From contig NGZR01000003.1 in NCBI GenBank assembly GCA_002197995.1, positions 930,001-994,000 on the forward strand: a stretch of 64,000 nucleotides of DNA, read 5' to 3'. The position numbers and the translations under genes are program-made. This document shows, one piece after another, positions 11,871 to 23,574 of the stretch. Within the stretch, counting starts at the first letter, position 1, and each line of letters begins with the position of its first letter. This DNA comes from Gaeumannomyces sp. JS-464. Its lineage: Eukaryota; Ascomycota; Sordariomycetes; Magnaporthales; Magnaporthaceae. Below the pieces are notes generated by a model that worked only from the letters and a program-made list of their open reading frames with translations, had not been told where the DNA came from and searched no databases.

Positions 11871-14310
11871 CTAATCTCGGATCCTCGCTGAATACCGCCC
11901 ACTCCCAACTCCATTGGGCACGCCTGGCGGCTGGAACCGCCTGTTTTTGTTGACGGGCAGTGAAGTGATCGCCTCCCACATTTCCATGATCCCCGCCCTC
12001 CTCGCCGGCAGCATACTGTACTGTAGGCTGTATAGATTCTTGCGGTTGATCGGCGGCACGAACCGGCCCGTCAGCAGACATAGGGCCACCTTGGGCGACA
12101 GGTAGTGCTTCCGGATTCGATGAGCCATCTGTGAGTACTGACGGAATATAGCACCCAGTGGAAGGGGGATCGACTACCATTTCCAATATCAGCCGATCTT
12201 CTTCATACAAAACCACCCAGGAGAATCCGCTCAACTCACATGCAGTGCTATTACCGATGTCAGGGGCTGATTAGGCGCCACATCGGTGTCATTCTTTGTA
12301 TTCTCCGAGTCGCGGAGCTCAAAGCAGATACCCCCTAGATCGGCAAGAGGCATACTGGTTAGAATGCAGAGCCCGGCAACTCTCTCGCAGACCGTATGAT
12401 GCGGAACTAGCCTGGTAACCTCGTCGGGTCTTTGATCCGGAGCATAATGGCAAACAGTGGAAAGTGGTTTAGGCATGAGAGGAGAGTGTCAAATGCGGCC
12501 TTTATGGAAATGATGACCATGCGGGATATGGCGAAGTTGAGGTAGAAGACAACGACAGTCGGAAGAAGGAAGAAAAGCAAAGTGAAGAGGATGGTGCCGA
12601 CAAGAAGTTGGTCGAGGTCGTATGCACACGAGTCGATACGATTCCGCAGCACGTTGTGTTTCTTGCCGCGGAATAGATGGAAGAGCGAGACAAGAATCGT
12701 GAGCTGCCAGTGGTATATGCGGGCCGAGGCAAGGTAAAAGGAGTAGATGTGGATGGTGAGAAACGAGAGCAGGTCCGAGAAGAGGGCGATTGGCATGCTC
12801 GCCCCGGCAAAGCTAGAAAAGCCGATGAACCATATGATGTGAGGCAGGACAGGACGCAGCGTCTCAATGCAGCCTGTGGGTGTGTTAGCTGGTGTTGCTG
12901 GGCGTGGGAGTGAAGCGGAGAACGAAGCTGTTATACTTACTAGCCCAGTAGTCGATGACCCAGAGAAACAGGTCTCCCAGGAACGCCGCCAGCTCGTTGT
13001 TCAACTTGAGGCCGGCGGGCCAGCCCATGAGCCACGAGATGCTCGTCTGGAGGGCCTCGACGGTGTAGGTGCTCAGCAGGTCGCTGCTCCGCCACCCATG
13101 CGGCGTTGTCAATAATGTAGGACCCGAGGGCGATGCCGATGATAACGTCGTTTGCCACGAGCCAGAGGCTGTTGTAGAAGCGGATGTAGTCTGGGTGGCT
13201 TCGGGTGACGCTCTCCCAGTCATTCTTGCGCCTGCGCAGTGTCGCGTACTGCATGGGCCAGTAGCAGAACTGCTGCAGACGGATCTCGACCTGCTGCGCC
13301 GTGGCCGACACGTCCTTGAGCGCGGCGTAGCGAGGCCGCGGCCGCCACTCCAGCACGCGAAGGAGCATCTCAGCCGCGATCCGGTGACCTAGCAAGCCCA
13401 TGACAAAGGCGCTGCGGATGACGGGGAAGGCGTAGAGGACGACCAGCTCCCAGAGCCAGAAGATGACGTAGTCGCGCATCGTGGTGGCCGACTCGACAAC
13501 CCGCTCCGACACACTAAGGCTGCGCTTGGCTCTTGTCCGCGGTCCGACACGCCCCGCATTCTTCTGCAATAGCTGCTCTAGTTCCCACGCCCAGTTGATC
13601 TGGTTCATGATCCTTGGCAGCGCCCTCTCTTTTGCTGACGGCACCCTGCGCACTACCGAGTGCAGCCGGAGCTTCTCTACTAGCCGCGCCTTACTCTCCC
13701 GTTGCAGGCGCTCTTCCCGCTCGTCGTGCGGCTCGACCTCGCCGGGGGCCGGAGCCAGACCGAGACCCTCATTCTTGTCACCGAGAGCCAGCGATATGGG
13801 GCTAAGGGAGACGAACTGCATACGCACAGGAGACGGCCGCTTGAAAAGGATGATTTGGAAGCTGGACGCTCGGGTGCACGTTATCCGCGGGACGGACACG
13901 CGTGCCCCTGTCGTGACTCGGATCCAGGAAGAGTCGAGCTCGGGCGCATCGGGGGAGTTTGACAAGCCAAGGACTTGCATGGCCGACTGCCCGCAGAGCT
14001 CGAAAATACGGCTGACCGGGTGAGGGGCGCTCCTCAGGAGCGTGCCCGCCTTGAGAGCGAATTCTACATTTCGGGGCTGTGGGCGCGGATAGGCTTCCAG
14101 GTCAGTGCGTGCTCTATGCTTGCAAGCAAGCTCGCCGGGTGGTGGACACGGCCAAGCTTGGAGCTGACATCGCACCTCGACATCGTCTAGGATCGCCACG
14201 ACGAAGACGTCGAGCGATGAGTTGCGCCAGCCGACAATGACACCAGGGAGCTCGGAGCGGGGGATGTCGGTCGGCCAGAATATGCGCATCAGGCCATCCT
14301 GTCCAGGCAT
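11871..14310 (-). CDS. GPI1: GPI-GlcNAc transferase complex subunit Gpi1 (PIG-Q)
   Basis: Subunit of the ER enzyme that adds GlcNAc to phosphatidylinositol, the first step of GPI-anchor synthesis. Exons on the minus strand are 14310-12941, 12873-12412, 12334-12240 and 12173-11871, about 743 codons. The start gives MPGQDGLMRIFWPTD; the second Met (14289) is equally possible. Several membrane helices occupy the C-terminal half. Family signatures include LMGWPAGLKLNNELA, LRNRIDSCAYDLDQLLVGTI and HRIRKHYLSPKVALCLLTG followed by FVPPINRKNLYSLQYSML. The frame is lost near 13079-13090 (one base extra or two missing). The second intron (12335-12411) keeps the conserved LPGG only if it starts with GC (GCTAGT) and ends TAG. 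Ends 285 bases from the tRNA. Confidence 0.93.
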
Positions 14311-14845
14311 GACCGGCGCAGGGCGGGATAGAGGGTTCGGCGCCGCGGTCTAGAAAGAGCCTCGACGCCTCAGCTGCTCGCGCGCCGAGATTCCGGATCC
14401 GGGGGAGCGTGGGTGCTATATGCCATGTTGACGCCGTCAGCCGTCTTGCATTGGGCGCAGCGTCTCGAGTTGCGTGGGAGTGGAAGGGGTTCAGGTCGGG
14501 TCGTACCAGGTCTGCCTCTCTAGTGGCCAGACGTTCCACGGGTATAATTATAAGGACGAATAGCAGCGTCAGAAGCCCAAACGCCTTGGCGGAACGGGCC
14601 TATGGGTAGAGCAGGCGGGAGAGGCCGCCAGAGACATATTAGCAACTCTCCCGCTTATATCATATGATAGATGCTATACATATTCGATTTCGTCCGAGCA
14701 GGGTGGGCTGCGGCCAGGAACTCACAATGACACCGTAGTCCCAGGCGAACAAGGCAAGTTCATAGAGGCGAGTAACGAGGTCCCATCGGGCAGTGATGTA
14801 ACCCGCTACGAAGATGCCAAGGGTCAGGACAGAAAAGGGGTGCAT
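14114..14845 (-). CDS. Small putative membrane protein upstream of GPI1, 3' end uncertain
   Basis: I do not recognise this gene. Exon 1 (14845-14726, 40 codons) starts with a hydrophobic segment (VLTLGIFVAGYITA). After a GTGAGT...TAG intron (14600-14725), exon 2 opens with a second hydrophobic segment (FGLLTLLFVLIIIPVE) and continues as a soluble Arg-rich tail of about 80 residues. The clean splice signals and two membrane-like segments support a real gene. The frame stays open to 14114, overlapping the start of GPI1 in another frame. The true stop is probably near 14310-14340 after a frame error, or the two coding regions really overlap. It could also be an upstream reading frame of the GPI1 transcript. 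Confidence 0.5.
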
Positions 14846-16166
14846 AGAATCGCTTCTTGCGACGGTGCTCTCATGCCGCCGGGCAAGCCTGCTGTCGCTG
14901 TTGGGGAGGTTTCTGGTGATCTGGGTCTAGGGTGACTTCGCGCCTCGACGGGAGAAAAGGTCAGGTCGACAACTGAGGCGCGGTGGCGGGCGGCGGGGCA
15001 GGGGGCGGCGGGCGCGTAGCTTTACTGTCGCGGGCGCCGAGGGTCGAGATTCCGAGAGCGGCGGCAGCACAGCAGCTAGGTGCAAGCTCGTAAAAAGGAA
15101 CGCGGCAGCGGGGTTCAGGAGGTGCGTCCGTGGCCGGTTCTCCAGGGTCCGAAGTCGGTTTTCAGCGTCGTGCAACACAGAGCACCGGGCGGTACCACAC
15201 CGTCAGGGGAGAAACTGGAGTTGGGATGATAGCTGGGCCGGGCTGGGCGGGAGTCAAGGCCACTCCGTCCTCGGGGTGAAGCTTGTTTGCAAGAAGAATG
15301 GCACGTTCCAGCAGCTGTTTTTCGCAGTCCTGCACGTCAGTCAAGATGCTCCGTCGGCCGGCCGTCCCTGGAGAAAATGAAAATGCGGTCCAGCCCCTGC
15401 TGGGCAACTGATTAGAGATTGTGACATTCGGACAAATTGCGATGGGGGTTTTGTGTGGATCGTCAGGTGTCGCGCAATGACGGGCTGCTGGTTGCCGCTT
15501 CGGGCCAGCCTGGCGAGAGCTGACCCCTGCTAGCTGCATCTGCCACCAGACCCACCCTGCCCAGTTTTCCCGCTGGCCAGAACGAACTCGACATGCACCC
15601 CTGTCTTTTCCGTGGGGGCCCTTTTTTTTTTCCAAACCTTCTTTGAGCGGTTCTATGTTAGTCTTGAAATTCAGGCGATGGCCTCAGAGAAGAGTATCCT
15701 CAGCTCTGCGAGCCCGGCGAGAGGAGGAGTATTGACAATGTGGAAATTATCTGTGGACCATCTGCCTCTTAGAGGCGTGCGGCGTAGCGTTGCTGTGTAG
15801 GCGCGTATCAATAAATGGCGGCGGCAAGATCTGCCCAAAGCGCCAGCATTCCATTCACCAATTGTCACATTTCACCAGTGTCAGGTTCCAGTGCTGTGGA
15901 TTTCGGCTGGACAGTTCCCAGTGAGTGCGGTTCGGCTAGCAGTCAGGGAGCGGCCATAGCGTATATTCATACTCTTATTGAAATGTTGTTTTTTGGTATC
16001 TGGCTATGTTTTGCGAGTTGTTCCATAGGTGAGCAATCGCATGTCGAAGAATGGAGATGGTTCTGGGGCACATGGAAGAGAGTGGTGATGGCGCTCAAGG
16101 AGCCTGGCAGTGCAGACGGAAGCTACCTTGAGAGCCGTGTTTGACAACCGTGGGGGTAAGCCCCTT
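14846..16166. other. Intergenic region
   Basis: About 1.3 kb between the start of the small membrane-protein gene and the end of MDM35, both minus strand. It should contain the promoter of the former and the 3' untranslated region of the latter. A T9-10 run lies at about 15622-15631 and an AATAAA-like motif at 15809. No gene is supported. Confidence 0.5.
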
Positions 16167-16721
16167 TTCTGAGGCAATCGACCGCGCTTTAGCTCATGGG
16201 GCTTGATTGGGCATCAGCAAGCAAAACCGGCGCACGGAGGGTGGTGGAATGCTCTCAAGGCAAATGTTGCACTTACACTTCCGTCCCATGTGAATGGTAT
16301 CGTTTTCCTTATTATCCTCGCGCGCGTCGTCGAGCAATTTGTCAATGCCCTTGTTCTTCAGCGCAGACTGCTCCTCACAAACACTCTCGTCAGCACGGTA
16401 ACAAGCACCAGGCGGAACAAAATGAGCCTCACCGTTAGACACTTCTTGTAGTCGCTGAACAGACTTTCACACTCATTCTTCTCGCCTGTTCCGTTTCCTC
16501 GCAAGTACTCTGGGTGTTGACCGTTAGCGTCCAGCGTTCCCCCATCGACAAGGGCAGGACATCATTGACAACTCACTCTCGCTGTACCATTTCAGAAAGC
16601 AAGTGTCATACCGCCTAAGTTTTCACGTTAGTCAAGCATACGACATTTGATCTCAACTGAACAAGGGAGACGCGGCCTACTCCTTCACTTCGTTGCACTC
16701 GGGCGCAAGCGAGGCCGACAT
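16167..16721 (-). CDS. MDM35: Mitochondrial intermembrane-space protein Mdm35 (TRIAP1 family, twin CX9C)
   Basis: Partner of Ups1/Ups2 (PRELI-like) lipid-transfer proteins between the mitochondrial membranes. The gene is split into tiny exons: 16721-16681, 16614-16577, 16509-16433 and 16367-16277. Both CX9C motifs are visible: C-NEVKERYDT-C with the following FLKWYSEKYLRGNGTGE, and C-ESLFSDYKK-C. The helix KGIDKLLDDAREDNKEND is family-typical. All introns are 65-67 bases with good signals, except a GTAGGC donor in the first. A strong GTAAGT donor at 16276 leaves one T. If it joins the acceptor before 16168, T plus AA makes the stop, giving 82 residues ending HMGRK. If unspliced, the frame runs to 16194 (109 residues). 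Divergent from RRP6. Confidence 0.9.
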
Positions 16722-17301
16722 TTCGACAACTGGCTGCTGGGTCTCTGCCGTTGCGCGGCTTCAACCTCGTGGTTCTGCTCTGGCGGGTCGTCGAGATCGC
16801 TGGTTCGATTGCCCCGAGGCAGACCGTCCTCACCCCGCCTTCAACGTATCGCGCGCAAAGGATATCTGCCGGCGCGCGGCATCCACAATACTATTCAACC
16901 GAACTGCTCTTTAGGTTTTCAAATACTGGCGGCGCTTTTGAGGTTGTCTGATCCTGGCCTGGATCGCCTGCCGAAGCTGCCGTCTGCCTTCGACCAAGGC
17001 TTCTGTCATCGCCTCCACTTTGCCGCTATCTTATCGTCAATCGCGACCCACCAAAGTACCAAGGTATCGGTACGCCTGTCTGTCGAGGGTCTAGCAGGAC
17101 GACAAGGCTGAGGAAAGTCTCGATACAAGGCACCAGCAAAGCCCCACTAAAAAAATCGAACCCAACGCGCTTTCTGCTGCGCAGTCCCGTCGCCGCTTTC
17201 AGGTGCACCTGGACCCTTGAGCGTGGGAATCTGAAGCGGACAAGCACGGCAAGCAGAACCAACCGATCGAGGCTGTGGTGTCATCAGCAGCGGCCGTCAA
17301 G
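16722..17301. promoter_or_regulatory. Divergent promoter region, MDM35 / RRP6
   Basis: A 580-base stretch separating two divergent start codons; it must hold both promoters and leaders. No specific element was recognised. Confidence 0.5.
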
Positions 17302-20192
17302 ATGGAGGCGTCGCAGAACTTCAAATCGCTGCAGGACAAGATCCAGGCGGCGCTGGTGTCCACCACCCGCCGCGTCAACGCCATCGCCAGCCAGGACCTT
17401 GGCTTCCGTCGCAGCGTCGATCCCGACTCGGCCGAGCAGCTCGACGAGCAGCGGACCAAACTCCTCGAACTGGCCAGCGCCCTGGTCCAAACAGCAGCGG
17501 CGAGCGCGGGAGGTGCCCGGGCCAGGGCCAAGGCCAAACCAATCACGCTTGAGGACGCCGAGGACGTCGACGACAACTGGCAGACCATTGTGGATGCGCT
17601 TGACACCGCCCTCGAAAAGGCCGACACCTGCATTGACGACTACACCGGACTTGTCAAGAGGAAAGATGCGCCCACCGCGGAAATGGTGAGAGAGAAGAAT
17701 CCCCGCGGCGCAGCCGCAGCAGCACCAGCGGCTGCCCCACGCCAAATAGGGAGAGCGGCAGCGCCTAACAGCGAATCTCAGGGGCCCAACGCAAAGAAGT
17801 CGAAACCAGGGCAGCTTGACAGGTCCCTCCGATACGCCAACATCGCCAAGCCACAGAAGGCTTTCGAGACGGCGCCGGACAACTTCGATAAGGGACCATG
17901 GAAGCCTATCTTGTCCACGAAGCCACACGCCACCGTTCCATTGGAGCAGAGCCTGTCGACGTTCCAGGACGACGAAGGCGAGACACAGTACGACTACCTC
18001 CTCTACCTGCCTCTGCTCAAGCCTGCGCCATTGTCTCCGGAGGAGCGCAAGTCCTCTTCCAAGAGGTCGACGTACAATCACAAGATCCGGAAGCTGAGGT
18101 TCGCCGGCAATACGCACGGTGCTAATGGCTCTTTCAGATATAAACATCCCTACGAGACAGAGATTCTGCATATGAATACCCAGAAAGCACCTACCAGACC
18201 AGAGAGCCCATCCCTTACACACCCGTCGCCAAGTCCGCGCCCATCTACGTCGACACCTACGAGGGCGTCCTTGAGATGCTGGAGGAGCTCAAGCAGGCGA
18301 CTGAAATAGCCATCGATCTCGAGCATCACGACTTCAGGACATACTCTGGGCTTCTGTCGCTGATGCAAGTCAGCACCCGAGACAAGGACTGGATCGTCGA
18401 CACTCTCAAACCCTGGCGCCGCCGACTCGAGGTTCTCAACCAAGTGTTTGCTGACCCGAAAATATTGAAGGTACTAGAGGCCTGCTCCTTGTCTGTCCTT
18501 GGGACTGTTAGCTCCGGTTGCTTGACGCTAAAAAGCTCTATCCAGGTCTTCCACGGTGCCTTCATGGACATAATATGGTTGCAGAGGGACCTAGGACTCT
18601 ATGTTGTGGGCCTCTTTGACACCTTCCACGCGGCCGAGGCCTTGCTCTACCCTAGTAAGAGTCTAGCATACCTCCTGAAGAAATTTGCCGACTTTGAAGC
18701 GGACAAGCGATTCCAGACCGCCGACTGGCGTATCAGGTAAGTCTGCGACCTGTTTTTTTTTTCCTTCTGTCCAATGAAACCTGATTTTCTGATGCCCTCG
18801 AAGGCCCCTCACCGAGGAGATGCTCTACTACGCCCGCTCAGACACGCACTACCTTCTCTACGTCTACGACATGATGCGCAACGAGCTTGTCAAGCAGTCC
18901 AAGAGGGGAGACCCGGACAGAGATCTCGTGGAAAAGGCGCTGCAAAAGTCCAAGGAGACATCTCTCCAGAGGCACGAGCCGTACACCAGCGACCCCGTGA
19001 CTGGCAAGGGCACGCGGGGCTGGTTCAACGGCATCTCCAAAATTCCCAGCAACTTCACCAGCGAGCAATTCGCCGTATTCCGAGAACTTCACAGGTGGCG
19101 AGACGAGACTGCTCGACGGGAAGACGAGAGTCCAATGTACATCATGTCACAGCAGATTCTTGTGGAGGTTTCGAGGGCCATGCCTTCTTCCCCCGGCGAG
19201 CTGCGGAGGCTCTTCTTCCATGCGAGCAATCCGCTCAAGGAGGGCGTGAATGATCTGTTGAAGTTGATAAAGAGCGCGCGGGAAAACGGAGCGGAGGGTC
19301 CAACCATCCTGGAAGTCCTCAAGTCAGACCGCGTCGACAACATAATCGCTGGCCTGAATCTCGGTGCCATATCGAAGACGAACGCGAACCCAGCACGCGG
19401 CGACGACGGAGATATCCCTGATGCCACGGAGCTGAGGGGAAAGCGGTCACAGCTTTGGGGGAGCGTGCCGCTGAGCACACTATGGAGAAGGTGGCCCACA
19501 AGATGACCATAGCGGACGAGCCCATAGCCGTGCCATGGAGCGCGTTTGTTGCCAACGCCCAAGTCTCAACCGATAACGGCCTTGGCCCTACGGGTCAGCC
19601 AAAGGATGAAGGCAATATGGAGGTCGATGAGGAGAGTGGCGGAGTCCCTGTCGGAGAGAAGTCAGAGGAGACATCCGCTATTCCAATTGATCAGGAGTTC
19701 ACCTTGCGAGCTGGACGGCCGACGGCGACGGGGGGAGAGACCGCCGACTCCTCGGACACATCAGATTCATCCTCGGATGAGGAAGATGGTGAGGAGGAGG
19801 AGCGCCGGAAAGCCGAAAAGTTGCGCCGCAAGGAGGAGAAGCGACTGGCGAAACTTAAGCGGAAGGAGGAGAGGGCGGCTGAGAGGGCAGCCAGGAAAGC
19901 GGAGAAGAAAGCGCTGAAGCAGGCTAAAAAGGCAGCAGAGGCAGCCGCGAAACTCGAGTCCGGCGAAACCCAAGACGACGAGGGCGGCGACGATGTGGCT
20001 GACAACGGCGAGCAGCCCTTTGACTACAGCAAGGCGCAGTCAGTCATGAGGAGCAAGCGAGCCAAGGACGGCGGTGACGGCGGAGCCAAGGTGTTTGATC
20101 CTTATGTGGCCAAGACGACGGCACAGGGCCCCAAGGCGGCGAGACGGATGAACCACGAGAGGTCGGGCAAGACGGCGACGTTCAAGAAGTAA
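17302..20192 (+). CDS. RRP6: Nuclear exosome 3'-5' exoribonuclease Rrp6 (EXOSC10)
   Basis: Catalytic subunit of the nuclear exosome for rRNA, snoRNA and aberrant RNA processing. About 916 residues after frame repair. The N-terminal PMC2NT-type helical domain spans roughly residues 1-110. The DEDD exonuclease domain starts near residue 310, with IAIDLEHHDFRTYSGLLSLMQVS (DxE motif), KVFHGAFMDIIWLQRDLGLYVVGLFDT and YARSDTHYLLYVYD. An HRDC region follows, then a long Lys/Glu/Ala and Asp/Ser-rich tail with nuclear-targeting character. Introns are 18471-18545 (75 bases, in frame if retained) and 18737-18803. One base is missing at about 18174 (ILHM then EYPES) and another at about 19485 (WG..PLSTLW then EKVAHK). 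With both restored the whole coding length is a multiple of three. The two breaks look technical. Confidence 0.95.
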
Positions 20193-21824
20193 ACAAGCGT
20201 TGGGTCCAGCCTTGTGCGTCGCATGAGACCAGAAACATGCGTATACAGCATGGCGATAGTGTGTCCGACTTGGAGATAGAATACAACGAGCTAACCGCTC
20301 ATGTTGTACTTTGTTTTTGGGGCTACCCACATGATCGCCTTGTGCCTTGAACCAGGTGTCCGATTACGATGCATTTCTGTCCAGAACCCGTCTAAGTTGG
20401 ATCCTCTCACTTCAGAACATAGGCGAGCAAACATGGACGGTATCCGGGAGCCGTGAGTGTCCAACACCAGGTGGCTTCCATGCTACCTTGAGCCAGTTCT
20501 GCTGGCCCGCTGTCCCCAAAATCAGCAGATCGCTGCCATTGATGAGCCGGCGGGAGTCAGGCCATATCTGTGGCATTGCATCACAGCTGACAATTTCGGC
20601 GCGTGTGCGCGATGCAAACCATGTACGACATGTTACGTACAACTCGGGGATCCTACCATGTAGGCTGGACACAAAGCTCAACACATAGCAGGCCACGTCG
20701 ACGGCACACAGAGGGCACACAAACTGGCAAGCAGAATGAAGCTTTCCTGGCCTGCCACCCTCCATCACTAGGTACCTATTTGAAGCCCCACATCAGGAAG
20801 GCTGTGGTGGGGTCACACCGTCCCTGCAGATCTGGACTCCCCAGTCTTTGGTCTTTTGACTCCGCATGGAGGCAGCACAACGGCGGACGGTGAGACGCGG
20901 AAAGCGCCCGACAAAGTATCGTCCATCCAAAAGCCCTTGAGAGCAAGGGTTTCGTCCATAACTACCGGTGGCGTGTCCTGGGGCTGGTTCCCAGTTGCGC
21001 ACGAGGCCAGAGAAAAACAGCCGAGACAGGACAGCAGAGCACTCGTCCATGTCTCCCCCTTTCTTAGGTAACACAACTTGCATCTCACCTCTCCCATGCG
21101 TTTCCCGCCCTCGCCCGCGGGTGTGCAACATCACTGCCTCCCCAGCCAATCTGTAAGCATCCGTCTGGAGAGAAGTCGTCCAACCCGACCCACCGACTCC
21201 ATACATACAAAAAGGCACCGCAACCCCCGTTGCCGCTTCCGGGGCCCCGTGCATGAGGCTAGTGGCTTCTCTGCATGGGCCGGGAGTGTAAGCGAAAGCG
21301 AAAACTGGTGACCATCTGGAGACGTCTTGTCCACCTAGCTGTACGGCCACACCCCCCACCCCCCAGCCAGCCAGCCAGCCAGCCTTTCCTCGTCTTCTTT
21401 CCCTGCACGCTTGATAGGTGGGTGTGCTGCTTGCTGCTGCAAGTCTGGCAGCTTCTGCTAGACTCGATCTTTTGCGTCAAAAGTGTTAGTCAAGCCATCC
21501 CTGGTTATCCTCTCAAGCCACCCCTGGCCATCCTTCCCCCAAGCTATCCATGTCTGTCCTATCCCCGTCCGAAAAAAAAAGAGAATAGCGCTGCTTCTCC
21601 TCACCGGCGCGCCCTGCACGCCATCCGCCGTTAGCTTTCCGCTTACACGACGGCTTCGTTTTCTCCTCAAAACCCCGCCGCCATCTTCTGTTCTGCCCAA
21701 ATCTTGACCCAGTCACTCTCGTCGTTTACATCTTCGCTTGTCTTTCTCGGTCTTCACCCTCCCGGCGCCGCACAACACACATTGTTCACGATTCACGGCT
21801 TCCACACCGGTCAACAAACCTGAC
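20193..21824. other. Intergenic region upstream of TBCC
   Basis: About 1.6 kb with the RRP6 3' untranslated region and the TBCC promoter. It contains a short CCAG microsatellite. From about 21520 the plus strand becomes pyrimidine-rich, as expected for a leader. Overlapping frames on both strands are not supported as genes. Confidence 0.55.
21363..21384. repeat. (CCAG)5 microsatellite
   Basis: Five tandem CCAG units plus CC, seen directly, in an intergenic region. Confidence 0.9.
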
Positions 21825-23246
21825 ATGGAATCCCAGACAGCCATCTCGCCACCGATTCCTGACTCCCGTTTTACGGGACAGAACCCAATGATGGATCCGA
21901 CCAAATTTTACCACCAGTTTGAGCAGACGGTCATAGGTGTGTGGATTCCATATTGCTCTAGAATGCTCAAATCAAATCGTGTTCCCTCGGGAGCTTTTTA
22001 TTAGTTTCTGAAACCTGATTGCTCAAACCCACCGCCCGAATCGCTAGGCCTTCAAGAGCAGATCAGCCAGCTCGGTTCTATCGCCCCCGTCGGAGGCGAG
22101 CGCCACGATGCAACTGAAGCCATCCAGGCCGGCATAACGAACCTCACCCAGCAGGTCTCGGACGCTTCCGACAGCATCCCCCGATATGACCAGAGACATT
22201 ATGCCGAGGTATGGTGGCCGCCGTTTTGGCCGCACGCTGGCGTGGGCCGGTCCTGGTGTGTAAATGATCTGACATGCATGAAATGATCGCCGTCCACAGG
22301 CCATCAAGCGGCTCACCGAGATGCTCAACGAGGAGCTGGCAAGGCTTCACCCAAAGACCCGCTTCCAGTTCCAGTTCAGAGACCCGAGCACCGGCTCGGA
22401 GCCAGCGAGCGACCCCCGACAGCTGAGATCGGGGCCGCTGGGCGGTGTCACTGAAGGCACCAGCGGAGCTGGCGACGACAGGGACGTGGTCGGGGCGCTG
22501 CCTACGTTCGGCCCCGGCTCTGGATCGGGCAAGAACTACAACGAGGAGATGTCCCGGCCGGGTGCGGGGGGTATCCGCAAGCCCAGCTTCTCGGCCGCGC
22601 GGAACGTCGACATACGTGACCACGAGGGGCTCCACATCATCCTGCCCCTGACGGCGGCCAAGGCCACCAGCTCCGGGAGCCTTCGGGATCTGAGGCGGTG
22701 CATAGTCGACATGTCGGAGCCGGCGGCGGGCACGGCGTCGTTCGCAAACCTGACCATCAGGGACGTGTCCTCGAGCCTGGTGGTGGCCGGCAACGTCAAC
22801 GGGGCCGCGCACGTGACTGGCGTGCGCGACAGCGTGCTGGTGGTGTCGGCGAGGCAGGTGCGCATGCACGAGTGCAAAAACGTGCGCGTGTATCTGTATT
22901 GCGCGAGCCGGCCCATCATTGAGGACTGCGTCGGCATGAAGTTCGCGCCCATCCCGGCCTGCTATGTGCGTCCATTTCCCGTCCGAGTTGGTCTTGTCTC
23001 GTCTGCTGGCTGTGCTGTCTCGCTGACTTCCCCTCTAAACAGGTAACTCAGTCGCAAGATCCCGACAGCAACCAGTGGGACCAGGTTGACGACTTCAAGT
23101 GGCTCAAGACCGACCACTCACCCAACTGGTGCATCTTACAGGAGGAGGAGCGTCTCACCGAGGCCTTCTGGAAGCAGGCGGTGCCAGGTCGTCCTGGCCA
23201 GGGGCCGGTTGATATCTTGAAAGAGGCCGGCGTCCTGGGCGGGTAG
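21825..23246 (+). CDS. TBCC: Tubulin-specific chaperone C (tubulin-binding cofactor C)
   Basis: Cofactor C acts with cofactors D and E to fold alpha/beta-tubulin and stimulates tubulin GTP hydrolysis; yeast Cin2 is the relative. Exons are 21825-21936, 22048-22208, 22300-22965 and 23043-23246, 380 residues, frame intact. The N-terminal ~100 residues are helical (FYHQFEQTVIGLQEQI...). A Gly/Pro-rich linker follows. The C-terminal half is a beta-helix TBCC/CAP-type domain with repeated strand pattern (IRDVSSSLVVAGNVNGAAHVTG, VRDSVLVVSARQVRMHEC, VRVYLYCASRPIIEDC). CASRPIIE is the conserved segment carrying the arginine finger of the family. The tail WLKTDHSPNWCIL is also family-typical. Convergent with MED9. 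Confidence 0.95.
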
Positions 23247-23574
23247 TCAAAGGGGACATGAGGTGATGTAATGTTTGGCGCGGGGCATCCCTTCTCCCAG
23301 AAGGTTCAACTCGAAGATATCGCTATGTTTTGCTGCCTATACCTTGGCTGGGAAGGCGCCGCTATCGTGGAAGCTCGGTAAAATTGCATCAAGATTCGCC
23401 GGCCAGTATCCAGAACTCCAAAACGCCGCCAGGTCGAAATGTTATCTCATGATGACGACGGCCTCCAAGAAGGATTCGCCAGAAGGTAGTGATGATGATA
23501 TGAAAAGAAGGCAAAAAGGGTATCATTGACCCGTGTATGACCGGACCGTTTCGCCATGTTCCCAAACTGTATGC
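23247..23574. other. Convergent intergenic region TBCC/MED9
   Basis: 328 bases between two stop codons facing each other; 3' untranslated sequence of both genes. Nothing else seen. Confidence 0.6.

Noticed and set aside
12940..14310. Treating the broken frame of GPI1 near 13085 as a genuine early stop
   Set aside because: Conserved Gpi1 sequence continues immediately in the next frame, so truncation is not credible.
18471..18545. In-frame insertion of 25 residues in the Rrp6 exonuclease domain
   Set aside because: The stretch is flanked by GTACTA and CCAG, and removal joins KILK to VFHGAFMDI exactly as in the family; it is an intron.
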